Notes: a model not told the origin generated them from the letters alone. 64,000 nt of DNA from an uncultured Bacteroidota bacterium (GCA_903906365.1 CAIVKC010000041.1:62001-126000), one strand, 5' to 3'. Shown: positions 20,378-30,911, numbered from the stretch's first letter. Numbers and translations are program-made.

Positions 20378-22816
20378 TTATAACCTGATATTTACCGCAA
20401 TTAGGAAATTGGTACTTGCCATCGGGAACAGGAAGTTCTCTGTAACCAGCCTGCCACCATATAGGTAACTGTAGGTATATCCGTTGGGGGCATATTTTTT
20501 GTCAAACAGGTTATTGACCTGCAGGACCAAACGCATGTCCTTCCATGACTTGCCCGTGAGGGTATAGGATAACCTTAGGTTTTCCACGTAGTAGCCATCC
20601 AGCTTCCGGTCCTCATGCTGGGCATTGTCCAAGTATTCCTTGCTGACATATTTACCCATCAGGCTGACCTCCGCATGGCGGAAGGGCAGGATATTAAGGG
20701 TACTCGCGCTCACCAGTTCCGGTGAAAAGGCAATATCCGTCTGGTGGTAGGAATAGGACTTTTGTCCTCCGTTGTCATAATCATCAATATATTCAGTGTA
20801 GTTTTTCACTTTGTTGGAACTGAGGGAGAGATTGGCCCCTGCACTGAGCCAGTCGGTCAACTGAACACTGCCTTGCAGCTCAGCACCCAGCCGGTAGCTG
20901 TCGGGTATATTGATGCGGGTATATTCCCCGACATCATTGATCTTGCCATTCAGTACCAGCTGGTTGCGGTAGATCATATAATAACCCGTGATGCTCCAGG
21001 AATAACGGTGGTTTTTTTGCTCCAGGTTCAATTCGATGTCATGCAGTGTCTCAGCCCTGGGTTGCTGCTGCTGGCTCGCTTCAAAATCCCCCCGGTTGGG
21101 CTCATGGTTGGACTGTGCATAGGAAAGCCCTGCCTGCCAGGACGCTTTTGAATAGCTGATCCCTGCCTTGGGATTAAAGAAAAGGTATTGCCTGGAAATA
21201 TACAGGGAAGGGTTGTCTTCAAATCCGTTGATGTGGTAATGTATAGCACGCAACTGCAGATCTGCGTAGGCCGTCCAGTATTCACCCAGCTGCTGCTGGA
21301 TTTTTCCGTAAACATTGAAATCCGTTTTATCTGCCGGTGTGTGGTAATACTGATAATGGTCTGCCACCCCGCCGTTGGAAGCCCAGTTGATGATGCCATA
21401 GTGCTTGCCATCGTAGCGGTCCCAGCCTCCTCCCAGCGTGAACTGGGTACCCTTATTACGGTATTGTAGAGAATATATGCCGCCATAGAAATAATTACTC
21501 AGCCAGCGCTGCCGGATGAAATCGGAGCTGAGCAAAGTATCCTTTCCCCGTATCACCGGCGCAAGGTTATAGGAGGCGTAGCTATCCTGGTTCCTGAATT
21601 CTTCATAATAACCATAGCCGCGGGTGAGGAAGCCGGCCAGGTTCAGCGAAATGTGGGGGTTGACCTGGTGATTGAAAAAAAGCTGGTAATGATTCTGCCA
21701 GTAGTTATCCGTCTGGTTAGAATAGGTGAAATAATTGTAGGTCCTGTTCCCTGAGTTATACAGGTTCAGCGAATCAGCCTGGGTGAAATACAGGGAACCC
21801 ACATTATCGGAATAATGCTGGTCAAGCCCCTGGCGGTCCCCGTTGAGTTTGGCTTCGGGTATGCCATTCCAGGCCTGGTATGTTTTTTCAGTGCCTGCAA
21901 TCAGATTAAAGCGCAGGGACGACTTTTTGGAGTAATAGGCGGCACTCAAAAAACAGGATTTCAGGTCACTGGTGGCGCGGTCAATATAGCCGTCGCTGCT
22001 TATCCGGGACAGGCGGGCATCCACGGTAAAATGACCATTGAGCAGGCCGGACCCTACCTTGATGGTATTTTTCCAGGTATTGAATGACCCATAGCTGTTG
22101 TTGAATTCCGCATAAGGCTTTTCATTGAATTCATTGGTGGAAAAATTAATGCTGGCTCCGAAGGCCCCCGCCCCATTGGAGGAAGTGCCCACGCCCCGCT
22201 GGATCTGAACACTGCTGACCGAAGAAGCGAAATCGGGGAGATCTACAAAATAAATGGACTGGTCCTCGGCATCGTTGTAGGGAATTCCGTTGAGGGTCAT
22301 ATTGACGCGGGTGGCATCGGTCCCCCGGATATAGAACCCTGTATAACCCACGCCGTTGCCCGCATCGGAATTAATGACTACCGAGGGTGTCTGGTTCAGC
22401 AGGAAAGGCAGGTCCTGACCCAGGTTCATCTTTTCAATTTCTTCCCGGCTGAGATTGGTTTTGGTGAAGGGCGCTTTTTCACCGGCCCGCAGGGCCTTTA
22501 CCTCGATGGGCTGCAGAAATAGTTCCATTTCCTCCAGTAATATCGTCAAAGGCCCCCTCTCTAAGCTGACCCGGGTTTCAAAGGGCTTGTAGCCGATACA
22601 GGTAACCTTCATCCGGTAAAGCCCCGGCAAGGTTTTTTTTAGCTGGAAAAACCCGGAGGAATTGGTAAGGGTGGATTCGATGCCGGGTACTTCAATGGTG
22701 GCACCCGCTACCGGCAGGCCGGACCGGGCTTCCCGCACAGTCCCGCTGGCGGGTTGCTGGGCGATGGAAAACAAACACATGGCGAAAAAGCAGATCCCCA
22801 AAAGCAATTTTTTCAT
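20378..22816 (-). CDS. TonB-dependent outer-membrane receptor (putative thiamine/precursor uptake, from the riboswitch)
   Basis: Signal peptide, CarboxypepD_reg domain, plug (DLPFLLNQTPSVVINSDAGNGVGYTGFYIRGTDATRVNMTLNGIPYNDAEDQ), beta-barrel ending in NIRL. Confidence 0.92.
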   Translation of the reverse strand: MKKLLLGICFFAMCLFSIAQQPASGTVREARSGLPVAGATIEVPGIESTLTNSSGFFQLKKTLPGLYRMKVTCIGYKPFETRVSLERGPLTILLEEMELFLQPIEVKALRAGEKAPFTKTNLSREEIEKMNLGQDLPFLLNQTPSVVINSDAGNGVGYTGFYIRGTDATRVNMTLNGIPYNDAEDQSIYFVDLPDFASSVSSVQIQRGVGTSSNGAGAFGASINFSTNEFNEKPYAEFNNSYGSFNTWKNTIKVGSGLLNGHFTVDARLSRISSDGYIDRATSDLKSCFLSAAYYSKKSSLRFNLIAGTEKTYQAWNGIPEAKLNGDRQGLDQHYSDNVGSLYFTQADSLNLYNSGNRTYNYFTYSNQTDNYWQNHYQLFFNHQVNPHISLNLAGFLTRGYGYYEEFRNQDSYASYNLAPVIRGKDTLLSSDFIRQRWLSNYFYGGIYSLQYRNKGTQFTLGGGWDRYDGKHYGIINWASNGGVADHYQYYHTPADKTDFNVYGKIQQQLGEYWTAYADLQLRAIHYHINGFEDNPSLYISRQYLFFNPKAGISYSKASWQAGLSYAQSNHEPNRGDFEASQQQQPRAETLHDIELNLEQKNHRYSWSITGYYMIYRNQLVLNGKINDVGEYTRINIPDSYRLGAELQGSVQLTDWLSAGANLSLSSNKVKNYTEYIDDYDNGGQKSYSYHQTDIAFSPELVSASTLNILPFRHAEVSLMGKYVSKEYLDNAQHEDRKLDGYYVENLRLSYTLTGKSWKDMRLVLQVNNLFDKKYAPNGYTYSYLYGGRLVTENFLFPMASTNFLIAVNIRL

Positions 22817-22954
22817 TTACTGAAATTTTAAATGGTTTCCGGCTGAAGCCGCTGCCCGTTTTCCGGCTGTTCATGCCGAAGGTTCCGGGGTCAGAAGGAG
22901 CCGGTATAAAATTGATTTTTAAGGAAATGCTGCGGAAGTGAGGAGGAATTATAA

Positions 22955-23055
22955 TGCTTTGACCACCTTCCCTGCGCAGGCATTACCCTGATCAGGTTCT
23001 ACGGGTATTATCTCAGCCTCCCGCCAACAGGCGGGAAAGCACCCCGAGGAATCTG
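22955..23055 (-). ncRNA. TPP riboswitch (THI element)
   Basis: Reverse complement reads TCGGGGTGCTTTCCCGCCTGTTGGCGGGAGGCTGAGATAATACCCGTAGAACCTGATCAGGGTAATGCCTGCGCAGGGAAGGTGG. It contains thi-box hallmarks GGGGTGC, CTGAGA, ACCC, GAACCTGATC-GG-TAATGCC-GCG-AGGGAA and a P3a CCCGCC/GGCGGG stem, upstream of the TonB receptor. Confidence 0.95.
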
Positions 23056-23226
23056 AGAACGGCCAGCTGCGATTGCTAGATTTGGCAGCTGACGGGTACA
23101 AAGATACTATAAAAGGTATTTGGCCTGTAACATTTTGCGGCCTGATTCGTCTAAGTAAGGCTGGCTGTGTTAAACAGGGGATGCAACATGTCTTTTATTA
23201 AACCGTCTTTTCAAAAATTAGATTTT

Positions 23227-23943
23227 ATGAAACAAATATCATTCATGTCCTTTTTGCTTCTGTTAGGTTTCTTCACTTTCTCCCAGGATGGCAGGGTGAT
23301 CAATGATCCCCATGCCGAAAAACGAAATGTCCAGGGATTTCACGCCATTCGCATATCCAGCGGTATTGACCTTTACCTGAGCCAGGGTGAGGAAGCCGTT
23401 GCGGTAAGTGCCTCGGATCCCGACACTAAGAACCGCATCCGCACTGAAGTGGTGGATGGCGTGCTCAAAATATATATGGAAAACAGCGGGTTGCACTGGA
23501 GTTGGGGTAATAAAAAACTCAGGGCCTATGTTTCAGCCAGGAATCTTGACCAGCTGACCGCCTCCGGCGGTTCTGACGTGTTTTTGCAGGGTACCATTAA
23601 GTTGGAAACCCTGGCGGTCTCCCTGTCCGGGGGCAGTGATTTTAAGGGCCAGGTGGATATCAGGACCCTGTCCCTGCACCAAAGCGGCGGCTCAGATGTG
23701 AACATCAGCGGTGTGGCAGGCAGCCTGAAAGTGGATGCCAGCGGAGGCAGCGACCTGCACGGATATGATTTGTCCACGGAAACCTGCGACATTGAGGCCA
23801 GCGGAGGCAGCGATGCCCGCATCACCGTCAACAAGGAACTTTCAGTCAGCGCCAGTGGAGGCAGTGATGTCCATTACAAGGGTTCCGGCGTTATCAGAAA
23901 TATGCATACCAGCGGATCCAGCAGCATTACCAGGAAAGGATAA
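23227..23943 (+). CDS. Head-GIN domain (DUF2807) secreted protein, paralog 1
   Basis: VQGFHAIRISSGIDLYLSQGEEAVAVSASD with repeated SGGSD turns. Confidence 0.88.
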   Translation: MKQISFMSFLLLLGFFTFSQDGRVINDPHAEKRNVQGFHAIRISSGIDLYLSQGEEAVAVSASDPDTKNRIRTEVVDGVLKIYMENSGLHWSWGNKKLRAYVSARNLDQLTASGGSDVFLQGTIKLETLAVSLSGGSDFKGQVDIRTLSLHQSGGSDVNISGVAGSLKVDASGGSDLHGYDLSTETCDIEASGGSDARITVNKELSVSASGGSDVHYKGSGVIRNMHTSGSSSITRKG

Positions 23944-23982
23944 TAAAATTTACCCAAACCAAGGTCTTTACAAACTCAGCTC

Positions 23983-24702
23983 ATGAAAAAAATTATTTTT
24001 GCCATTACAGTCCTTTTATCCGTTCTTTCCCTGGCCGCCCAGAACAAAGTCATTAACGACCCCAACGCGGAGGTCCGCCCTGTCAGGGATTTCCACGCCA
24101 TCAGCGTAGCCACCGGAATAAAATTGCTGCTTACACAGGGCACGGAAGACAAAATCGTAGTGAGCGCGGAAAAAACAGCCTACCGTGACCGGATAAAAAC
24201 CGAAATTGTGGACGGGGTATTAAAGATTTATTACGAAAACGACCATGACTGGTTTTCAGGAGACAATAGCAACAAGAATTTAAAAGTCTACGTATCCTGC
24301 AAAACGCTGGATGCCCTGCATGCATCATCGGGTGCCAGGGTAGTAGTGGATGGAACCATCAAATCATCCAGACTTGACCTTTCTTTTTCCAGCGGAGCCG
24401 GATTTAAGGGAGATATTGCAGTAAATGACCTGACCCTTTCGCAAAGCAGCGGAGCAAGTTCAGAAATCAGCGGGACCGCCCTTAATGTGAGCGCCGCGTC
24501 GAGCAGCGGTAGTGAAATAAAGGCCTTTGGGCTTCATTCAGACCATTGCGATGCCCATGTCAGCAGCGGGGGCAGCATCCAGGTATCCGTGGACAAGGAT
24601 CTGAAGGCGCATGCCAGCAGCGGGGGCCATATACGCTACAAAGGAAACGGGATGATCAGCAGCGTTAGCACCAGCAGCGGTGGAAAGGTTTCCAAAGAGT
24701 GA
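23983..24702 (+). CDS. Head-GIN domain (DUF2807) secreted protein, paralog 2
   Basis: VRDFHAISVATGIKLLLTQGTEDKIVVSAEK with repeated SSGA/SSGG turns. Confidence 0.88.
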   Translation: MKKIIFAITVLLSVLSLAAQNKVINDPNAEVRPVRDFHAISVATGIKLLLTQGTEDKIVVSAEKTAYRDRIKTEIVDGVLKIYYENDHDWFSGDNSNKNLKVYVSCKTLDALHASSGARVVVDGTIKSSRLDLSFSSGAGFKGDIAVNDLTLSQSSGASSEISGTALNVSAASSSGSEIKAFGLHSDHCDAHVSSGGSIQVSVDKDLKAHASSGGHIRYKGNGMISSVSTSSGGKVSKE

Positions 24703-24725
24703 TTACAAATAATAAAATACCTAAC

Positions 24726-25445
24726 ATGAAAAGTCTCATAGTTTGGATATGCGCTCTGATGCTGCTCGGCGGTGCATCAGCCCAAAAAAGGATCATACAG
24801 GACCCCCATGCCCAGGTGCGCAGTGTGACGGGATTTCACGCCATTGAAGTGTCGAGCGCGGTTGACCTTTACCTCAGCCAGGGTGAGGAAGAGGCGTTGG
24901 CTGTTAGTGCGTCCGATGCCAGTGACCTGGAGCATATGGAGACCATTGTGGAAAGCGGGGTCCTCAAAATCAGGATCGTCCATACGGGCGGCATCCGGTT
25001 TAATATTGGAAACAAGCACTTCAAAGCCTATGTATCCTTCAAGTCCCTTGACAGGCTTTCTGCCTCAGGATCCAGTGATGTATACGTAGACGGGGCCATC
25101 ACAGGCGGCGCACTGGAGATTCATTTGTCAGGATCCAGTGATTTTAAAGGCGCGGTGAAGGTCCAGGACCTGACCATGCACCAGAGCGGTTCTTCCGATG
25201 CCTCCATCACCGGGGAAGCAACCAATATCCATATCGAATTGAGCGGCGCCAGTGATCTGAAAGGCTACGGGCTGGTAGTGGAAAACTGTACAGCCCGGGC
25301 ATCGGGATCCTCCGATATCCGCCTGACGGTCAACAAAGAACTCAACGCCCAAGTCAGCGGTTCCAGCGACTTTTATTACAAAGGAACGGCAGTCATCAAG
25401 GACCTGCATTCCAGCGGGTCCAGCAGTGTTTCCAGGAAAGACTAG
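24726..25445 (+). CDS. Head-GIN domain (DUF2807) secreted protein, paralog 3
   Basis: VTGFHAIEVSSAVDLYLSQGEEEALAVSASD with repeated SGSSD turns. Confidence 0.88.
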   Translation: MKSLIVWICALMLLGGASAQKRIIQDPHAQVRSVTGFHAIEVSSAVDLYLSQGEEEALAVSASDASDLEHMETIVESGVLKIRIVHTGGIRFNIGNKHFKAYVSFKSLDRLSASGSSDVYVDGAITGGALEIHLSGSSDFKGAVKVQDLTMHQSGSSDASITGEATNIHIELSGASDLKGYGLVVENCTARASGSSDIRLTVNKELNAQVSGSSDFYYKGTAVIKDLHSSGSSSVSRKD

Positions 25446-25661
25446 GGCAAAAAAAGGTATTCATCACCTGGTGTCCAGCCGGGGATGGGGGGCCAGCAGG
25501 GGCGTCAGCTCCTCATTGCCGGAAGTTTTCCCCGGATGGGACCAAACACGACTAATTGACTGCATATCAAAGGGTAATTGTGGGATTTCAGGTTTTTTTA
25601 GCTGTGATTTAATCATTTATTTGGACCATACCGTGATTCATGTTACTTTTGCCACCCACAT

Positions 25662-25733
<72 letters not shown>

Positions 25734-25738
25734 CTCAA

Positions 25739-25766
25739 AGGGCCTCATGGAGGCCTTTTTTATTTT
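25739..25766 (+). terminator. Hairpin terminator after tRNA-fMet
   Basis: GGCCTC-ATG-GAGGCC followed by TTTTTTATTTT, upstream of era. Confidence 0.65.
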
Positions 25767-25786
25767 ATACCTTTGCCAAGAATTTT

Positions 25787-26656
25787 ATGAAAGTTGGTTT
25801 TGTAAGCATATTTGGGAAACCCAACGCGGGTAAAAGCACCCTCCTGAACACCCTCATGGGGGAAAAGCTGGCTATTGTTTCCCCCAAAGTGCAGACTACC
25901 CGTCACCGGATCAAGGGGATTCTGACAGAAAAGGACTACCAGATCATTTTTTCGGATACCCCGGGCATCATAGAACCCAGGTACAAACTCCATGAGAAAA
26001 TGATGCAGGTAGTCAAAAATTCCCTGGAAGATGCCGACGTGGCCCTGCTGATGGTGGATATATCAGAGGACTGGCAGGAAAATGATGCCTTATTCAGTGC
26101 ACTCCATCTCAAATCGCCGGCCCTGGTGGTAATCAATAAGGTAGAGGGTAAATACCAGGACAAAGCCCAGGAAGCCATCCGGTTTTTCAGCGAAAAGAAA
26201 TACTGCCGCAAAGCCATTTGTATCTCCGCTTTAAAAAAACAGCACATTGATGTGCTGATGGAAACCCTGCTTTCCATGCTTGCCGAAGGGGAGCCGTTCT
26301 TCGATGGGGACGACCTGACGGACCTTCCCACCAAATTTTTTGTGGGGGAAATGATTCGGGAAAAAATCTTTTATCTCTACGAGGAAGAAATTCCCTATCA
26401 TACTACGGTACTGGTGCAGGAATTCAAGGAGAAAACGACACTCATTAAAATCAGGGCCGATATCATCGTACACCGGGAAACCCAGAAGGGAATTATCCTG
26501 GGGGAGCGGGGTCAGATGATCAAGAAACTGGGTACCGAAGCCAGAAAGGACATCGAGGCCTTTCTCGGCCAAAAGGTCTTCTTGGAGCTGTTCGTGAAAG
26601 TGAGGCCAAAATGGAGGGACAACGATGTGCATTTGAAAGAATACGGTTATAATTAA
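25787..26656 (+). CDS. era: GTPase Era
   Basis: MKVGFVSIFGKPNAGKSTLLNTLMGEKLAIVSPKVQTTRHRIKGI; KH domain KGIILGERGQMIKKLGTEARKDIE. Confidence 0.96.
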   Translation: MKVGFVSIFGKPNAGKSTLLNTLMGEKLAIVSPKVQTTRHRIKGILTEKDYQIIFSDTPGIIEPRYKLHEKMMQVVKNSLEDADVALLMVDISEDWQENDALFSALHLKSPALVVINKVEGKYQDKAQEAIRFFSEKKYCRKAICISALKKQHIDVLMETLLSMLAEGEPFFDGDDLTDLPTKFFVGEMIREKIFYLYEEEIPYHTTVLVQEFKEKTTLIKIRADIIVHRETQKGIILGERGQMIKKLGTEARKDIEAFLGQKVFLELFVKVRPKWRDNDVHLKEYGYN

Positions 26657-26677
26657 TATAAAGTCAACCAATTTATT

Positions 26678-27991
26678 ATGTCAGGATTTACAGTAGCCAT
26701 CGTGGGAAGGCCCAATGTGGGGAAGAGTACCTTTTTCAACAGGATGCTCGAGCAGCGCAAGGCCATTGTCGATGATGAAAGCGGGGTGACCAGGGATCGC
26801 CAGTATGGGATTACCGACTGGAACGGGAAGTCCTTCAACGTGGTCGATACCGGAGGCTTTGTACCGCAGAGCGAGGATATATTTGAAAGAGAGATCAAAA
26901 AGCAGGTGCTCATTGCCCTGGAAGAAGCGGATGCCATCATTTTCATGGTTGATACGGCTACCGGGATAACGGATCTGGATGAGGCCATGGCCGATGTGTT
27001 GCGGCGCTCCACCAAGCCGGTTTTCCTGGCGGTCAATAAGGTCGACAACGGGGAAAGGCTTCTGGAGGCCACCGAATTTTACAGCCTGGGATTTGACAAT
27101 ATATTTTTCATCTCCTCGATGACCGGAAGTGGCACCGGGGAATTGCTGGATGCGGTGGCAGAGCTGATCAAAGAGGAGGATAAGGCCGTGGCTGACGGGG
27201 CCGAACTCCCCAAATTTGCCATCATCGGCCAGCCCAATGTCGGAAAATCTTCCCTGCTCAATGCCCTGGTAGGGCAGGAGCGTACCATTGTCAGTGAAAT
27301 TGCCGGAACCACCCGAGACACCATTCACACCCATTATAATTTATTCCAGAAGGAATTTATTCTGATCGATACAGCCGGAATTCGCCGAAAGACCAAGGTG
27401 CATGAAGACCTTGAATTCTATTCGGTCATCCGCGCCATCAATGCGATGGATGAAGCCGATGTCTGCCTGCTGGTCCTGGATGCCTCCAAGGGAATTACGG
27501 CTCAGGATCTCAACATCTTCAGCCTGGCGGTCAAAAAAGGCAAGGGCATCGTGGTGCTTGTCAATAAATGGGATCTCATGGCCAAAGAAACCAATACCTC
27601 CCGGGACTATGAAAAGGAGCTCAAAAAGCGGTTTGCCCCCTTCAATGACCTGCCTATCCTGTTTATTTCAGCTACCGAGAAAACGCGCATTTTCAAAGTC
27701 ATTGAAGTAGCACTTGAAGTTTATGAAAACCGGCATCGCAGGATACCTACCTCCCAACTGAACGAAGTGATGCTCAAAGCGGTGGAATCTTACCATGCAC
27801 CGGTGGTCAGGGGAAATGCCGTCAAAATAAAGTTTGTTACACAGCTGCCCACTGCCGTGCCCAGCTTTGCCTTCTTTTGCAATTACCCCGACGATGTCAA
27901 GCAGCCTTATAAAAACTATCTGGAAAATAAACTCAGGGAGCATTTTACATTCAAGGGGGTGCCCATCAGGATCTTTTTCCGCAAGAAATAG
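26678..27991 (+). CDS. der: Ribosome biogenesis GTPase Der (tandem GTPase)
   Basis: Two G domains: VAIVGRPNVGKSTFFNRML and FAIIGQPNVGKSSLLNALVG; KH-like C-terminus. Confidence 0.97.
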   Translation: MSGFTVAIVGRPNVGKSTFFNRMLEQRKAIVDDESGVTRDRQYGITDWNGKSFNVVDTGGFVPQSEDIFEREIKKQVLIALEEADAIIFMVDTATGITDLDEAMADVLRRSTKPVFLAVNKVDNGERLLEATEFYSLGFDNIFFISSMTGSGTGELLDAVAELIKEEDKAVADGAELPKFAIIGQPNVGKSSLLNALVGQERTIVSEIAGTTRDTIHTHYNLFQKEFILIDTAGIRRKTKVHEDLEFYSVIRAINAMDEADVCLLVLDASKGITAQDLNIFSLAVKKGKGIVVLVNKWDLMAKETNTSRDYEKELKKRFAPFNDLPILFISATEKTRIFKVIEVALEVYENRHRRIPTSQLNEVMLKAVESYHAPVVRGNAVKIKFVTQLPTAVPSFAFFCNYPDDVKQPYKNYLENKLREHFTFKGVPIRIFFRKK

Positions 27992-28088
27992 AAGCTCCTG
28001 AGGCAGCTGACCGGTGAAAGGCAATGCATGGCTTCCGGGAGTTTTTTTGGCCGCTGCGCCCCATAAAAAACTGCAAACAAATAGTCTG

Positions 28089-28346
28089 ATGAAAAAGCTC
28101 CTTACCGTCCTGCTCGTTACCGGCACCATGACCGCCTGCGGCAATTCCACTGATTCTGCCGCCAGCAAAATCGATTCAACGGCCAAAACAGTGGATTCCG
28201 CGGTCAAGGCAACCCTGGATAGTGTAAAGTCAACCGTTGACAGCACCGTTCAGAAAATGGATTCAGCCGCCAAAGCCCTGAGGGATACCCTGAAATCAAA
28301 GGCTGCTGCATTAAAGGAGAAAGCCGAACAGGCTATAAAGAAGTAA
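28089..28346 (+). CDS. Small Ser/Asp/Lys-rich lipoprotein
   Basis: MKKLLTVLLVTGTMTACGNSTDS lipobox (TMTAC) followed by degenerate heptad-like SxxKxDSxxK repeats. Confidence 0.75.
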   Translation: MKKLLTVLLVTGTMTACGNSTDSAASKIDSTAKTVDSAVKATLDSVKSTVDSTVQKMDSAAKALRDTLKSKAAALKEKAEQAIKK

Positions 28347-28421
28347 TCCTTATTTGAAAGTGATATAAGACAGTTCCCTGCCGGGAAAAGTCATGACCTG
28401 CTGGGATCTGCTCCAATCCCT

Positions 28422-30632
28422 TTACCTGATTTTCTGCAGAAGGCTGTCAGCCATTTTTCTGAATTGCCTGAGTGATTCGATTTCCTGTTTAATGAAGCCA
28501 TTATCCTGCAGGGAACCGGTGACCGCATTCATTTCCTCCTGGTTCTGGTAAACCATACGACGAAACGGATTGGTATAATCCTTTGCCCTGGAGTCGTATA
28601 TACCCTTTGTCATCCATTCCCTGGTGGTGATCGCCTGGCGGACCAGGCTCCGAAATTGATTGAGATCCGTTTTTTTCAGTGTGATGCCATGCACTTCCTT
28701 CAATGCCTGTAACCCATGATACAGCTTGTTGTCCGGGTAACTGGCTGACTGCTTTACATAGAACCGGTGTACACCTTCCCAGTCCCTCACGCTGCCGGAA
28801 TGTATTTGCTGAACCAGCCTGTCAACAGCCGGCTTTGGTATCAACTGCCCGCCGGCATTGATCCATTGCCTTGGAGCAGTTTTTGGGGGAAGGGCAGACT
28901 GCAGGGCCGCCAGTGTGCTGATTTTGTTGGATTGCATGAATTGTAGCAGCTGACTGACCGAATAATACAGGATGATTTCCTTGAGCAAACTATAGGCCTG
29001 CGGAACCTTAATCATTCTGACCGGGCGCTCGCTGTTCTCAAATCCCTCACATAATATATCCAGCGATTGGAGGATATCCTCGTTACTGCAGAGCAGTTTT
29101 TTTCCCACTGCCTGGTATTGGCTCTCCGTATACACTTTGTTTTTCTCATATTTCCCCACATAGGCTTTGCCGGTGAACTTTTCCATCAGGGAAAGGGCTG
29201 CCAGGATTTCCTGCACGCTGTCAGGGGCCAGAAAATCGTAATCAATCAGCTGAGTCTTATCCGTCCGCCTGTCGCGGTCAACATATTTCCAGGAGTTGCG
29301 GGCCAGTGCGTACATGTTATACTGGAACCAGTAGGCAGGCATCACAACCAGTTCATCCCGGCTGGCATCATTGCTGACCAGGGCAAATGGAATGGGAATA
29401 TTCAGCTCGGCCGGATAATCCCCTTTTGCCAGGATGATGAAGGAAGCAAACATGGAATTATGTTTCAGGCTTACGCAGAGTCCCGGCCAGAATCCCCTGC
29501 CCGCAATGATCTCCCCGTCCGCACTGCGGGAATTATGATTGGATCCAATGGTTGCCCCGGCCGCCATATTGCTCTGCCCCATTACCAGTGCCGCACACAG
29601 AAAGGAGTTGTTGTGGTGTTGCTCATGGGCAGGGAAAATCAGTGAATTCAGCACTTCACAGCAGGAAATGGTGGAATTGTTTCCCAGATAGGAATTTATC
29701 AGTCTGGCTCCGTACTTTAACTGGGAATGGGAGGCCATGATGAAACGAACCGCCTTTACCCCGTAGAAAATCCGGCAGCCTATACCAACAATGCCATTGA
29801 CCAGTTCACAGCCTTCCCCAATTTGAGTCTTGCCTTCCCGTGAAGAATTGATGGTGAGGTTTTTTAGTTTGTTCGCCCCTTTGAGGTAGGCATCCGTTCC
29901 GACCAGCACGTCTTTGACGATGCGGCAGTTCTTTATGACCGTCCTGTCTCCGATCCTGCCATAGTACCCCCGGCGGTTGTCGAATTTTTTTTCCGTGAAA
30001 TCCCGGAATTTTTCCTGCAACAGGCTGTCATCACGAAACCTGCTCCATAGATAGGCATCTCCCGGCAGCATGCCATCAAAGGGAATGATGCTCCTTCCGC
30101 CGTTTTCATTGCATACTTCCAGGACAATACGCCTGGATTCGGGTTCTCCCTGTTTGAGGATGCCGTTGCCGAATTTGGCGTTGTCGGTGGTGGCCATTTC
30201 ATTGACATTGACTACCATGACGTCATGGCCGATGATATAATGGGAAAGATAATTTACATTGTCAATAGCCACATTATCCCCAAAATCCGAGGAGATGATG
30301 GTGCTGTTGTATAGACCCACCGGGCGGCGCAGGTTGTGGAATTCCAGGTAAAAGGGTTCCAGCCTGCCCAGCCGAACAAGACCAAAGAATTTGCAGTTCT
30401 GAACCAGTTCAGCAGTAAAGGGATCAGATACAAGCAGGTTGTTCCAGTTATCTGATATATTCCGGTTTCTTACCAGGGCTTCAATTTCAGAAGCATTGAG
30501 TTGCCTGTATTTGCCATTTTGCTTATTCTCTTCATTTCGCAGGTAATACTCGTCCCTCCCTTTTGGTAAATAGGGAGTTGGTATAAAATCATAACCCAGG
30601 GAATCGATGGGGCTTTTCCTTATTTCATTCAT
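28422..30632 (-). CDS. DUF4954-like (left-handed beta-helix) protein
   Basis: MNEIRKSPIDSLGYDFIPTPYLPKGRDEYYLRNEENKQNGKYRQLNASEIEALVRNRN; hexapeptide-like repeats in the middle. Confidence 0.75.
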   Translation of the reverse strand: MNEIRKSPIDSLGYDFIPTPYLPKGRDEYYLRNEENKQNGKYRQLNASEIEALVRNRNISDNWNNLLVSDPFTAELVQNCKFFGLVRLGRLEPFYLEFHNLRRPVGLYNSTIISSDFGDNVAIDNVNYLSHYIIGHDVMVVNVNEMATTDNAKFGNGILKQGEPESRRIVLEVCNENGGRSIIPFDGMLPGDAYLWSRFRDDSLLQEKFRDFTEKKFDNRRGYYGRIGDRTVIKNCRIVKDVLVGTDAYLKGANKLKNLTINSSREGKTQIGEGCELVNGIVGIGCRIFYGVKAVRFIMASHSQLKYGARLINSYLGNNSTISCCEVLNSLIFPAHEQHHNNSFLCAALVMGQSNMAAGATIGSNHNSRSADGEIIAGRGFWPGLCVSLKHNSMFASFIILAKGDYPAELNIPIPFALVSNDASRDELVVMPAYWFQYNMYALARNSWKYVDRDRRTDKTQLIDYDFLAPDSVQEILAALSLMEKFTGKAYVGKYEKNKVYTESQYQAVGKKLLCSNEDILQSLDILCEGFENSERPVRMIKVPQAYSLLKEIILYYSVSQLLQFMQSNKISTLAALQSALPPKTAPRQWINAGGQLIPKPAVDRLVQQIHSGSVRDWEGVHRFYVKQSASYPDNKLYHGLQALKEVHGITLKKTDLNQFRSLVRQAITTREWMTKGIYDSRAKDYTNPFRRMVYQNQEEMNAVTGSLQDNGFIKQEIESLRQFRKMADSLLQKIR

Positions 30633-30911
30633 AGAAAAAATAATTTCGAAAGTTAAATAAAATAGTCCAAGGCCTGCTGAAAGGGCCTTCATTGGTTTTA
30701 CACATGCATAGCATTGCCAATATGTTTTCCGGACAGCGGTTTCAGCCTCCCGGCAAAGCGGTCATTGACCCCATGAGTTCAGACTTGTTTTCCGGGTTCT
30801 TTCGGCATTCAGTCAAGCCTGGGCCCCCGGCCGCCCGGTATAATTTTTACGCAAACACCGGGATTTGTCAGATATTGCAGCGCATTATCCATCTTCATTT
30901 CAAAAATTAAT

